Assembly: GCA_019009955.1 (NCBI GenBank)
Contig: CM032228.1
Coordinates: forward strand, 203,408,501-203,472,500
Direction of reading: 5' to 3'
Length of the DNA: 64,000 bases
From: Riptortus pedestris
Taxonomy: Eukaryota; Arthropoda; Insecta; Hemiptera; Alydidae
Position numbers and translations under genes: made by a program. Shown here piece after piece: positions 35,901-46,226 of the stretch (positions within the stretch are counted from its first letter, which is position 1; each line of letters begins with the position of its first letter). Below the pieces are notes generated by a model. That model did no database searches and was not told the DNA's origin. It was given only the letters and a program-made list of their open reading frames with translations.

Positions 35901-36164
35901 AAAGTGTATTTTAGTCCCCCCCCCCCCACTTGGTGGCACACGATGACGACGTCGGTCATTTTGTTTTTCTAACTATCTTTTTTAATACTTTAAAATTTCC
36001 AAAATACGCCATCGGTGGTATACACCGAGGGTGGGGGGTTTGTTGTTCTAACTTTATATTTTTTAGCACTTTAAAATTTCCAAAATACGTCATCGGTGGT
36101 TTTAAGCGAGGGCGGGAATTATAACGAAACAAGATGGCGGCATTGGGGGACTAAACTGCACTTT
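35901..36164. mobile_element. MITE with 20-bp terminal inverted repeats and internal duplication
   Basis: The left end AAAGTGTATTTTAGTCCCCC and the reverse complement of the right end, AAAGTGCAGTTTAGTCCCCC, agree at 18 of 20 bases. Inside is a roughly 85-bp direct duplication; both units contain ACTTTAAAATTTCCAAAATA and CATCGGTGGT. No transposase. No clear target-site duplication could be fixed, so the superfamily is open. Confidence 0.75.
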
Positions 36165-37084
36165 AGCCTTTCGTATTGCAATCGGTAAGAGTTTTAATGT
36201 TCTTAAAGGTCTGAACTCCGAACTAGTCTAGACCAAGGTACGTGGAGCATACCATATCTTATACGTATCATATACCAGCTTCTCTGACACTGGTTTGTCA
36301 TTTGGGATATGTAGATAGCCATGGATCTATATACTTGGTATGTAGCTAATTATAACTTCGAATTAATTATGTGCCACGTGCTTTGCACTGCTCCTGCTGT
36401 TTCACTATTAACTGGCCTGACTAATGTACATAAACACCTCCTCGAAGGGGGCTTCATTAATATCGCTATGAGCATGAAAACCACTGGTTTTGGCCTCTAG
36501 TGTCAAGCACTGGCTTTACTTTTGATTTAATTTTGTTGAATGACTTTTCTTCTGATATGAAAAATAAATGATAATAATAGACTGGCAACATAGTTTGTTA
36601 AACCATTAAATTAAATAAGTAGATTTAATGAGGGACCGAAAATGAAATAAAATAAGCACTTTGCTGAAATTTCTATTTCGAGATCTGTTATGTGCCATAA
36701 TTCATTACATTAAAAAAAGCAAGTTATCCTTTCTTGCTGATATTTTATTTAAAATAGTTTGTAAAATTGTATTACACATATGGTTAAAGTTTTACATTGA
36801 ATACCACTACTTTAAACTAACTGTCGAGTAGTAAATATATTTGATGTTGCACCACCTCAAATGCCATTGTACTCTTAAAACATATTTATGTACACTGGAA
36901 TGGAGATTTTATAACGAAAACTTAACTTTTTATTGAAAGGAATAACTAGAGGAACGCAGCTTAGAATTTCTTTCCGGTTCTTACTCAAATTTAAGTTATG
37001 TGATGAATCTAATACTAAACATATCGTTATAGATTTAAAGTAGAAAATAATTTGAAAATATAAGAGAATCAGCTGTACTAAGTA
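36165..37084. other. No recognisable gene
   Basis: Unassigned AT-rich DNA upstream of the minisatellite. Confidence 0.5.
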
Positions 37085-38150
37085 TATTGAAAGAATGATC
37101 TGTATTCCTATTTTCGAGGGATCCACCTATTATTGAGTGTTACATGGCTTGTGTTCCAATCTTTGAAAGAATCATCTACATTCGAGTGTTGGAGAGAGTT
37201 ACCTGGATTGCAATTGTCGAAGGTTTCACTTGTATCTCAATGGTTGAGTGGAAGCCTCTATTCCAGGTGTCAAGGGAGATACTTGTATTTCAAGGGCTGA
37301 GAGTCAGACTTTTATTCCAATGGTCGGGAGGCGTCCTTTATTAAAATGGTCGCGAGGCAGGCCTATATTCCAATGGTCGAGGGGCAGGCCTTTATTCCAA
37401 TGTCGAGAAGAAGGCCTTTATTCCAATTGTCGAGGCAAGCCTGTATTCCAAAGGCCGAGGGGCAGGCATTTATTCCAATGGTCGAGGGGCAGGTCTTTAT
37501 TCCAATGGTCGAGGGGCAGGCCTTTATTCCAATGGTCGAGGGGCAGGCCTTTATTCCAATGGTCGAGGGGCAGGCCTTTATTCCAATGTCGAGAAGAAGG
37601 CCTTTATTCCAATTGTCGAAGGGCAAGCCTTTATTCCAATGTCGAGAAGAAGGCCTTTATTCCAATTGTCGAAGGGCAAGCCTTTATTCCAATATCGAGA
37701 GGTAGGCCTATATTCCAATGGTCGAGGGGCAGGTCTTTATTCCAATGTCGAGGGGCAGGCCTTTAGTCCAATATCGAGAGGTAGGCCTTTATTAAAATGG
37801 TCGCGAGGCAGGCCTATATTCCAATGGTCGAGGGGCAGGCCTTTATTCCAATGGTCGAGGGGCAGGCCTTTATTCCAATGGTCGAGGGGCAGGCCTTTAT
37901 TCCAATGGTCGAGGGGCAGGCTTTTATTCCAATATCGAGAGATAGGCCTATATTCCAATGGTCGAGGGGCAGGTCTTTATTCAAATGGTCGAGGGGCAGG
38001 CCTTTATTCCAATGTCGAGAGGCAGGCCTTTATTCCAATGCTCGAGGGGCAGGCCTTTATTCCAATGATCGAGAAGCAAGCATATATTCCAATGTTCAAC
38101 ATAATGATCTGTATCCCTTTGTTATAACCCTTATTTCAATGTTATGACCC
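37085..38150. repeat. 27-bp minisatellite, about 1 kb
   Basis: The unit runs TTATTCCAATGGTCGAGG then GGCAGGCCT (27 bp); some units are 26 bp. Units left of about 37320 are strongly diverged, and those from 37480 to 38080 are near identical, so growth is recent on that side. Longer-range copies exist: the TTAAAATGGTCGCGAGGCAG stretch recurs 451 bp apart (37341 and 37792). Because 27 is divisible by 3, several frames on both strands stay open (up to 172 codons) and encode nine-residue repeats such as EGQAFIPMV. I do not take these as genes. The flank at 38.17 kb is a HINE-like copy. Confidence 0.95.
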
Positions 38151-38164
38151 CTTTTTCTTATATA

Positions 38165-38485
38165 CAAGTGAACTAATCTACGGTAGCCGCGATTTTTAGT
38201 TGAAAGTTACTATCTAGATGTTTAACTGTTTCATGTGAAACTATCGATTAAGTTCGTTTAAAACCTGCACAGTAGTAAAATGGTGATTTGTGTGACAAAA
38301 AACAAAAGAAATACAAATTAAAATACATCCCTTATTTTGAGTGAACAATGTTCACGTTAAGCTACTATATCTTATAATCACATTAATTTCAAGCTTCGAT
38401 TACATAAGGGTTCCAAATAGGGGAGAAAGAGAAAACAGTTGATATGACGTAATGTGTGTGTCATTCCAGGTCGTGGGAAATCTTA
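38165..38485 (-). mobile_element. HINE-like element, old copy next to the minisatellite
   Basis: CGGTAGCCGCGATTTTTAGT and the following blocks (TTTAACTGTTTCATGTGA, then GATTAAGTTCGTTTAAAACC) match the segment right after the core in minus-strand copies. It ends with CATTCCAGGTCGTGGGAAAT, a 5'-end remnant. The minisatellite therefore occupies the place of the core. Confidence 0.6.
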
Positions 38486-39075
38486 GACACTTGTATGGAG
38501 GACTATTTGTGGGACTGATAATGATCTAAGGAATAAAAATGATTTATGTGTAGTAGTAAACAAAGATAAAGGAAGAATCAATAGAAAAGATCCGCCGACT
38601 TAAGTCTTTTTTGCCATTGAAATATATTTATTGAAAACTTGTTTGGTATTGTTGGGTACTCCTAACCTGATGGCTTTGTCATTATGTCATTAAAAGTATG
38701 GCCGCATCATTAGAACTAGCTTGGCATAATAATTCGTTAACTTTGTGCCGATGGTGTATTTCATTATAAAACTGTTTGATAATTTTACTAAATATGTGTT
38801 CGACAAAATGTTAATTAAATATGAGTTAGTTACAACATGTTACAAGTTATTCCAATGGATGCAGATATCGTACATAAGAACTTAGGAATATATTAGTTAG
38901 AAATTCGTCTGTATTTAGACGCTCACTTTCATTCTAAACCGGAAAGTGGGAGATGAAGCGTAGTATTATATAAGGAAACTTTCATGGTCAATAATGACTC
39001 ATCATTATTAAAACTGAAGCCGTCTGATAATGATGTAACACAATATTCTTTTCTTAGTAACTTGTGGCTAACCTG
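38486..39075. other. No recognisable gene
   Basis: Unassigned AT-rich DNA up to the TTAA of the piggyBac insertion. Confidence 0.55.
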
Positions 39076-39079
39076 TTAA

Positions 39080-39097
39080 CCTTTATGTAGGGATGTG
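39080..39097. repeat. piggyBac left terminal inverted repeat
   Basis: CCTTTATGTAGGGATGTG directly follows the TTAA at 39076-39079; two mismatches to the right end. Confidence 0.9.
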
Positions 39098-39112
39098 AAA
39101 AAAATTTGCACT

Positions 39113-39136
39113 GGGACGTGAGGTGCTGAGCACCCC
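39113..39136. repeat. piggyBac subterminal palindromic repeat, left
   Basis: GGGACGTG is followed by the near-palindrome AGGTGCTGAGCACCCC. Related copies at 41402-41425 (same orientation) and 41550-41572 (inverted) suggest transposase binding sites. Confidence 0.75.
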
Positions 39137-39446
39137 AATTTTAAATTTCACCTATTACAATAATAAAAAAATTTTCTTTTCAGTATTTCATTTTAGCCTT
39201 TCTCTAAATATCAAAAAGAGTTTGGGAAACATGGTAGAAAATAAAATTTAAGAAAAATTGACCGAAAATTCAAACTTGAATTATATAAAGTAACTTTCAG
39301 CGAACATTTTTTTTAAGACAAAGAAATGGTTCATTTTTTTAGAGGAAAATTTTTTAAATCTTATGAAAATTTTAAAGTTCATATTAAAGAATAAAAATAC
39401 ATAAAAAGAAAGAAAATAATAATTATAATAAAAAATTGTGCAGGGG

Positions 39447-41372
39447 TCAATTCTTGTAGCAATTTTTGCAAAGCACGGCCGAGCATAACTTGCAAGATGG
39501 TGCTTTGCATTTGTCACAGGTCTGGGTTGTTTTTTGATCCTTATTTCTTGGGCATGTAGAACATCTTGACTGTGATTTTTTAATTTTTTGAGTACTTCTT
39601 GCAGTAGAGGGGGCTGATTCGACTGATCGTTCTCTTGAGACTGGTCCTTCCTGAGTACCTGTCAAGGGTAATTCCTGTCTTTTCCTTTTTTTTCTTCATA
39701 TTTTTGGATTATATGAGAAATACAGTCTCGAAGTTCACGGGGGAGTCGTGTGTTCAAAATTCTCCTTTTCATGTGAATGGCAACCAAACTATTTCCTAAG
39801 AGTTTATTGAACATAAAGCGGTCAATTTCATCATGTTTAGGGAAATGACTGTAAATTATGAATGCATTATTAGTACTGAAGTCCAATATTCCATAAAACA
39901 TGGTCAAAGTCCAGCGGTTAGATCTTCTTTTCGAACTATACACGGAGCACTTCCGATCCAAATTGTCCACCCCTCCTTTGGTGGAATTATAAAATGAAAT
40001 GATATCAGGAAGGCCGGATATAGGGTCACATTTTTTATCATGATGGGTTAATGACAACAAAATTACCGCTTTGGATTTCTTTGGGGCATACGTTACAATT
40101 GTAACATCCTTTGTAAATCCAAATAATGACGAACCAACAGGACGTTTTTTGTCAGGTAAGAATTCTTTAGGAATTTCCCTTTTATTAGCACGCAACGTTC
40201 CGACTACAGTCAAACCCTTTTTCCGCAAATTATCCACCAACTCCATGGACGTGAACCAGTTGTCACATGTCACGTTGCGGTTTGTTTTGTATATTGGTTC
40301 ACATAAACGAATAACCGATTGAGTTGGTTTCTGGAGTTTACGTTCTTCTGGTGGTAAAGTCAAGCCATCGCTACCCTTACCACAGTATAAGTAAGCATTA
40401 TACAAGTAACTGTTACGGGCATCAGTCAAACAAACTACTTTCAGGCCGTATTTAGCGGGTTTGTTTGGCATGTAAACTTGAAACTTTACCCGGCCACGAA
40501 ATGGTATGAGGGACTCATCTATGCAACAGTTTTCCCCAAGAGTGAAAACTGCCTGAGAGTTTCGGAGAAATTCTGAAAATATAAAACTGATGGCAACAGT
40601 TTCCTTTCTGCTCGAGTCTTACTATCATCAAACCTCAAACATAAGGTAATAATAAAAAATCTTTTAGCACTCATCGTCGCTCGGAAAATATCTCTCCCAT
40701 GCCCATCATTTGCGAACAGAGATATTACCCGTTCACGACCACTTTTCATAATGCTGGAAAGAATAAGCAAACCGAGGTATGCTCTTAGCTCAATCAAGTC
40801 TAAGGGTTTCAGTTCAGGGATGTGGGGAGAACTCCACTGTTCCTTATATGACTCAATTTTTTCGTTAGTGTGGGTCATAATAGTTGTGAGCATTGAATTG
40901 GTAAATAGCATCTCCCCCCATCTTGCCCCATCTCCTTGGCCTGCCGACGTATTCCAGGCAAATGAACAATAATGTTATGTGCTGGTGCTCTTCTTCGCGT
41001 GGGAGGAGCTTGGGACCACTTGAATCGATTTTTGCCATAGTAAAAATTCGAATTCGTAGAACTGTCACCAGATTCATCTTCGGATGATGACAAAGGTTCT
41101 TGCTCAGATTCTGAATCGTGGTCGCTAACGATAATGCCATCTACATTTCCTTCGTTCTCGCTGTCCTCTAAATCTGACAAGATTGCGTCCCGTTGAAAAT
41201 TTGTGGTTTCTTCCTGAATATATCGTGAGGTGGAAGTTTGCTCATGACTTTCTGCTTCAGAAGAGTCCACAAAAGATAAAGCTTCTTCACTATCCAAACG
41301 GTCAAGTTCTTGAAGAATTAAACTCGCGAAATTAGGATCTCGAGTATCAAAAATATCGCGATCACGCTGCAT
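39447..41372 (-). pseudogene. piggyBac transposase, DDD intact, three frameshifts
   Basis: DDE/D-superfamily transposase for cut-and-paste movement into TTAA. ATG at 41372. Residues 1-120 are acidic and Ser-rich. The core starts LLFTNSMLTTIMTHTNEKI. The catalytic aspartates sit in CIDESLIPFRGR, VTCDNWFTSMEL and KGGVDNLDRKCS, with VYMPNKPAKYGLK after the first. The C-terminal cysteine-rich domain (C-x2-C-x11-C-x2-C-x4-C-x2-C-x4-C-x2-C) has all eight Cys, and the stop is at 39447. Total length is about 640 residues, near the usual size. The frame is broken three times: in a G6 run (40914-40919), near AGAAAGGAAAC (about 40597-40607) and in an A8 run (39686-39693). All lie at or beside homopolymers, so real decay and assembly error are both possible. 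Confidence 0.93.
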
Positions 41373-41401
41373 GTCGATAGAGCAAAACTTTTGTCACTAT
41401 T

Positions 41402-41425
41402 GGGACGTGGGGTGCTGGGCACCCC
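41402..41425. repeat. piggyBac internal palindromic repeat, upstream of ATG
   Basis: GGGACGTGGGGTGCTGGGCA and CCCC; one arm base differs from the outer copies. It lies 30 bp upstream of the transposase ATG, so it may overlap its promoter. Confidence 0.7.
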
Positions 41426-41549
41426 AAACACACTAGATATGTGATCCGGAGAAGAGGCAAAAGAGAACTGAGCTAATGAAGGAAAAGTCAGGAAGGCGAG
41501 AGGTTCTAGGTTTGTTTTCATGGGAGTAGTGACAATTCTAAGAACGCAT

Positions 41550-41583
41550 GGGGTGCTGAGCACCCCACGTCCATACATAAAGG
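41550..41583. repeat. piggyBac right end: palindromic repeat plus terminal inverted repeat
   Basis: The near-palindrome GGGGTGCTGAGCACCCC overlaps the start of the TIR (41566-41583); TTAA follows at 41584-41587. Confidence 0.9.
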
Positions 41584-41587
41584 TTAA

Positions 41588-42344
41588 TGTGGAAGAACAC
41601 CTGTCCACTATACAATGGCTGGTATTTATGATTAGTTAATAAGGAATTTCCTGAAAATAAAGTATACTCTAGTTGAATAAATTTTTTTTCACTTTTACAG
41701 CTCTTTTCAATACTTCATTAGAATTGGCTACAAGCCAGGTTTATTATTTTTAGATAGCCTAGTGTTACGTACCTTAGCAGTTGTGTCCGGTTGTTCCAAC
41801 AGATCGTCTGTCACACTTCACAAAGGCTTAAATTCACAAATATAAGTCGGTTTCAGTACTTTCTTAAGTAAGGCCAATGACTATAAGTACATCTTCGAAG
41901 TTTTCTTGTCCCCTTTAGGTGACAAAATGTGACTCGGGCTTGGAAACGTTTATCGATTATTCCCAACACTTCAGTGTTGATAGAAGTTCTCTTTAAAAAT
42001 AACATCATTATATTTTCAAAATACATGATGGCGGAATTTATGAAAATATTTTGTCTTCTATGTCTTTTTATTTAATTGAAATGACGATGTCTTAATTGTC
42101 TTTTAATATATCGTGCTATATAACCATTCATATTTCCACAATAGTGTATGTTTATATAATTATTCTTTTAACATTATGGGAGGTATTTTCAATGAGAACA
42201 AACTTATTATTTACAGATTGCATAAGCCTTAAGGTAAATTGAGCATAAGGAGGAGGATAACAAGAGAGACTACGCTAGACAGAAAGAGAGGGAATGTAAG
42301 AGAAAGCGAGGAGTCATTGAGAAAATTTGTGTGAGAGCTATATA
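41588..42344. other. No recognisable gene
   Basis: Unassigned AT-rich DNA. Confidence 0.5.
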
Positions 42345-42397
42345 TTGAGTTTGTGTTTGTGCGTGTGCGTGTGCGTGTGCGCGAGCGAGAGAGAGAG

Positions 42398-42470
<73 letters not shown>
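42345..42470. repeat. GT/GC then GA microsatellite in a HINE-like core
   Basis: A (GTGTGC)-type tract leads into about 80 bp of (GA)n. Element sequence follows immediately, so this array occupies the place of the usual (TA)n core. Confidence 0.85.
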
Positions 42471-42471
<1 letters not shown>

Positions 42472-42840
42472 TGTGCTTGGTCGGTACCAAACTCAGTATT
42501 TAAGGGATTTATGTATAAGCAAAAATCATGTTCGTTTATGGCCTATCCCAGACTAGGACCAGGGGGGGGGGGTTAAAAGGAGTGGGAAATGGAAAATCAA
42601 AAATATCTCCGTTGAGGGTCAAATTGAAAAGCTGTATATTGTATCTTATAGCGAATTTAATTTTTTCATAAATTTTTATCTATCTGGTCTATTTACCGAG
42701 ATATATGAATTTTCTGGATTTCAGTCCTTAGTAAACTCCCACTTATCTCATGTTGCCAAGCTGATATATTATCTAATTTCTTATTCCTAGCATAATACCT
42801 AATAAGTTTTTCATCGAACCTTTATTATGTGATGTGATAA
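42471..42840 (-). mobile_element. HINE-like element, core-to-5' part
   Basis: The blocks CGGTACCAAACTCAGTATTT, CATGTTCGTTTATGG, the G-rich tract and AAAATATCTCCGTTGAGG follow the family order in reverse orientation. Both true ends are missing. Confidence 0.7.
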
Positions 42841-43429
42841 AGTTTATAAATTCTGCTGAGCCAATACACACACGATGCATACCGTACTCAATATTTAAAC
42901 AATTTTACTCAATATTTAAACCAAAGGAAAAATACAACAATTTTTAATGTTCATCAGTACTTTTAGAGGCACTCAAACTTAAAAAAAAAATCGAAATCTA
43001 TTATTAATAATTATTATGTGAGAAAGTGGGATTATGAGAGCTAGTGTGAGTGAGAGGGTGGGGCATGTGTGACGGAAATAGTGTGAGAGAGAGGGGGCTC
43101 ATAAGAGATAGTGTGAAGGGGAGGGGGGGGGTGTTTGGGAAAGAAATAGTGTGAGAGTGAGACAGAGATAGTTTGAGTGTGGAGTGAGAGGGAGGGTTGG
43201 TCTGGAGTGGGTGCTATACAGCTCCCCATTAGTTAGAATAACAGTATACACCCTCCCAGCTCTCTCCATCATCTCTCAACCCTACTCCTCTACAACACAC
43301 CACACCACAACTATAGTTTACACTTATTATAGGTTTGAGCACATTTCCCTTCATAAAAGCAGATATTGAAGTTTAGGTACCTTCCTGGTTAATGAATAAT
43401 ATGAGGTCTGTTCATCTTTGTAATACAGA
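42841..43429. other. GA/GT-rich low-complexity DNA, no gene
   Basis: About 43020-43200 is an irregular (GAGAGTGTGA)-like purine-rich stretch; the open frames there are low-complexity. The rest is unassigned. Confidence 0.6.
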
Positions 43430-43851
43430 GTGTTTCAAAATGAATATAGGGATTACAAAGTATTCTTTTGTTCCAACTATCGATCGCTGCGCTTCGGCTC
43501 GGCTATTGGAGAAACGAATACATAGTCTAGCTTATATTATAGCCACTTGATGTCAGTTGTTTTCTGTTTTGCTTGGCAAACGTCATATGCTGCTCCACAG
43601 CTGAAATCATTCTCGAGTTTGCGAAGTGCAATTCCGTGATTACAGTGCAAAGACGTTTCAGGTTGAGGTACGAAATTGATCCTCCGATTGAGTGGACCAT
43701 TCTCAGATGGTATCGGCAAGTTATAGACACTGTAACGTTTCTTATGTCAAATAGCTGTTTAGGCTGTAGATCAAATATATACATTACGGTCCATAAAATC
43801 ATAAAATCTTTTACAAAATTCTTAGGAATATTGTATTAATTTTTGAAACAC
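43430..43851 (+). mobile_element. Deleted DNA transposon with N-terminal helix-turn-helix remnant
   Basis: Inverted ends GTGTTTCAAAATGAATA (43430) and GTGTTTCAAAAATTAATA (reverse complement ending at 43851) bracket 422 bp. The frame at 43573-43839 contains ILEFAKCNSVITVQRRFRL followed by a DPP-x10-WYRQ stretch. This matches the N-terminal helix-turn-helix (DUF4817-like) found in many insect mariner-like transposases. The catalytic domain is missing, so this is a non-autonomous deletion derivative. A TA target duplication is plausible but not clean. Confidence 0.7.
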
Positions 43852-43968
43852 AATTAACCATTCCTTATTTAATTTCAATGATTTTTAGTATTATTTTTGG
43901 AACTATATAACAAAACTAGTTTTATACATCATCAAAACGTATATTTGGGGATCTTAATTTTCTAACAA

Positions 43969-44172
43969 GGGCTTAGGTTGGCCGTGTGAGTTAAGGCGTT
44001 GGTCTTAATCTCGCGTGGCATACCTAATCGGCGGGCATCGTGCTAATATCGTATTAGCAATACCTGGGCAATATAAATTTATTTGGTGAGGGACTCATTA
44101 AATAAATTCCTTAGTTCCACCTTGGATAACTCGTCCCGATTAGCCATGAAGAAGACGTAAATAAATAAAAAG
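43969..44172 (+). repeat. tRNA-derived SINE, full length
   Basis: Begins GGGCTTAGGTTGGCCGTGTG (box A region). Box B has decayed (GGCGGGCATCGTG). The body and AAATAAATAAAA tail are intact. Confidence 0.88.
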
Positions 44173-45934
44173 AAAATTCTAATACGTTCAAATTAGTAGG
44201 GGCTGCTAAAGTCTTCACTCAGCTCAGCTTCATTAATCCGTTAAATAATCATTTGAATTATTGCTCATCATATAATCTTGATGGATTAATGAATCATGGT
44301 GGCATTTCAACCACAATTTCTCTCTTATACGTATGACCACCACCAAGGTGTTTAATATTCTTGGTTCTGATACAAGAAATAATTGATGAAATTTTATTTT
44401 GATCCGTCGTGTTATACACAATGAAATATTTGTTTAATTGGTTGGTTATTCGGTTTTCAGGTGGTTCAGTTGATTAATTGTAGCGTTTGGAATAGATTAG
44501 TCCATTTACACTTGGTTTGCCTTCTTCAGGCTGGTCATCGACTCTACTGTTTTCAGGTCGCAGTCCAGACACTAAATCATTTTTAACCACTGGACTGCGC
44601 CCGAATAAAAGTTGAGGCGGCCAATAGTTTGCCAAAGAGTTGCCGAAAACTAGCATTTTTATGATCGAAAAGATTTCTGGAGCAAGAAGTCTGTGCACAT
44701 CAGAAGTAGTTAGTCTCTCTCTCACACAAGGTGAATGGGCACTTGAATGGGGGACATGGTGGAAGTACAACCTCGAAGCTTGGTAACGGCACAACTAAAT
44801 GAAATTTAGCGTTCAAATCCCCAGCCTTGTGCACCCATAGCACTGGGACTTTTATCCATATACTCCAGAGCCGTCCCGTTAAATTGAAAAGCAGACAGTA
44901 TTCGAATGTGCGGACAGAGGGGCTTATTGGTTTATAGTGTTATGTGGTTAGCTTTGGATCTGTGACTCGTGCTACTTGCATAAATTCCTATGGCTGTGGC
45001 TGCAGTAATTATTCACATGCCTGCTTCTATTTGTTCTGCTTAAGGCACCATTGTTTAGAATGCTGATTGTGCTAGTCAGCTGCTTTGAGAATTTTAATGC
45101 CATCTCTCGGCTCCCTCTGCTTTCTCATTCCCTCTCTCTATATGTTTGCCTTATGCCCTGTGCTAACTTTATTTGCTTCAAGCTCTCTCCAGAAAGTTGG
45201 CTATTATTGTTTGATTATCCTGCAGTTTATACCGTCTGCTGAACTGAAACTGCAGTTTAGAAAATTATTACTCTCATAGATAAGAGAATTGTCTTGGAAG
45301 GTCCACACAGAAATTCCGACTAACTAAAATCTTGAGGTTTGAAAGTTCTAGACCTGCGATGTACACGATTAATAGTATTAAAATCGCTTCGGTTCTATTT
45401 TCCATTAATTCTTAATTTAATTTATTACTTTATTGATAAAAAAATAATCTTTGATTAATGAAAGTAGAAAATCAGTCACTCAGAAGCTGATATAACTAAG
45501 AGGATTCTCCTTGTGTTATAAATAATATCTCAATGAATTCCGTGGGATATCTTTAGTTTTTACCTTTCCATTTAGACTTCTTGGAATATCTTAACACGCA
45601 TCAATCAATCAACGGCGAAAACCTCAGATATAGGGGTAAAAAGATATTAACTCACTGAAACTTTTTATAGCTACATTAGCGGTTTACAATTGTTTGGCTA
45701 GATCGTGGTAGAGAAAGTCTTAACAAAATTAAAATCGAAATTTGGACATAAGGTATTTTTAAATTTAATTAGAAACAATGATTTGCTTATAAATAATTTT
45801 TAAAAAAATTGGCTAGTTTCCTTGATAAATGAGTGTGAAAGGGTTTTTTCTCTCTTTCTCTAGCAACTCTATAGTTTTAGTTTCATTATATTAGTTTTTT
45901 TTTATTTTATAAAAAAAAAAGTTATTAATCCTTT
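44173..45934. other. Long stretch without a recognisable gene
   Basis: A GC-richer block at 44.47-44.83 kb holds a 106-codon minus-strand frame (44474-44794) with no recognisable domain, followed at 44808 by a box B-like CGTTCAAATCCCC. It may be a retroposon of unknown type. Confidence 0.4.
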
Positions 45935-46180
45935 CAAGTAATGTGTCCGTTCGTTGCGTCACAATGATACTTTGCACTACAGTGATACGTGTTGGGCACT
46001 AAAATGTTTCTTATTAGGCCCTAGAATGTAGCTCACCAGATACTGCAATGTTACTGTGTAGGTACTGCAATGGTTATACTTGGTACTAGGCCGTCAATAC
46101 TAGGAACTCCATATTACTTAATAGATAATGCAATTTTGCTTATTAGGTATTACTCTGTTGCTTGCGTGAGGGTTAAAATC
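45935..46180. repeat. Degenerate tandem repeat of roughly 25 bp
   Basis: Irregular repetition of a (A/G)TACTGCAATGTTACTT-type unit, e.g. GATACTGCAATGTTACTG, GGTACTGCAATGGTTATA and GATAATGCAATTTTGCTT. Period and copy number are uncertain. A HINE-like 5' end follows at 46189. Confidence 0.55.
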
Positions 46181-46188
46181 TCAAAACC

Positions 46189-46226
46189 ATCCGTCACGCA
46201 CGGCCTGCTTAAACTAAGCTGATACA
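46189..46226 (+). mobile_element. HINE-like 5'-end fragment
   Basis: CCGTCACGCACGGCCTGCTT then AAACTAAGCTGATA; only the terminal 40 bp remain. Confidence 0.6.

Larger units (their letters stand above)
39080..41583 (-). mobile_element. piggyBac-type DNA transposon with both ends and TTAA duplications
   Basis: The 2,504-bp element is flanked by TTAA at 39076-39079 and 41584-41587, the target site piggyBac elements duplicate. The left end CCTTTATGTAGGGATGTG and the reverse complement of the right end, CCTTTATGTATGGACGTG, match at 16 of 18 positions. A 17-bp near-palindrome (GGGGTGCTGAGCACCCC type) lies inside both ends and once more near 41.4 kb. The single transposase frame runs right to left. 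Ends, target duplications and catalytic residues all survive, so the insertion looks fairly young. Confidence 0.93.

Noticed and set aside
37248..38147. Open frames up to 172 codons encoding nine-residue repeats
   Set aside because: They follow from a 27-bp minisatellite whose period is a multiple of three; equally open frames exist on the opposite strand.
40071..40972. Plus-strand frames inside the piggyBac element
   Set aside because: Antisense shadows of the minus-strand transposase.
41318..41608. Minus-strand 96-codon frame crossing the right piggyBac end
   Set aside because: It runs through the TIR and TTAA into flanking DNA and overlaps the true transposase start in another frame.
42353..42556. 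RVRVRERERE-type frame
   Set aside because: Microsatellite translation running into HINE-like sequence.
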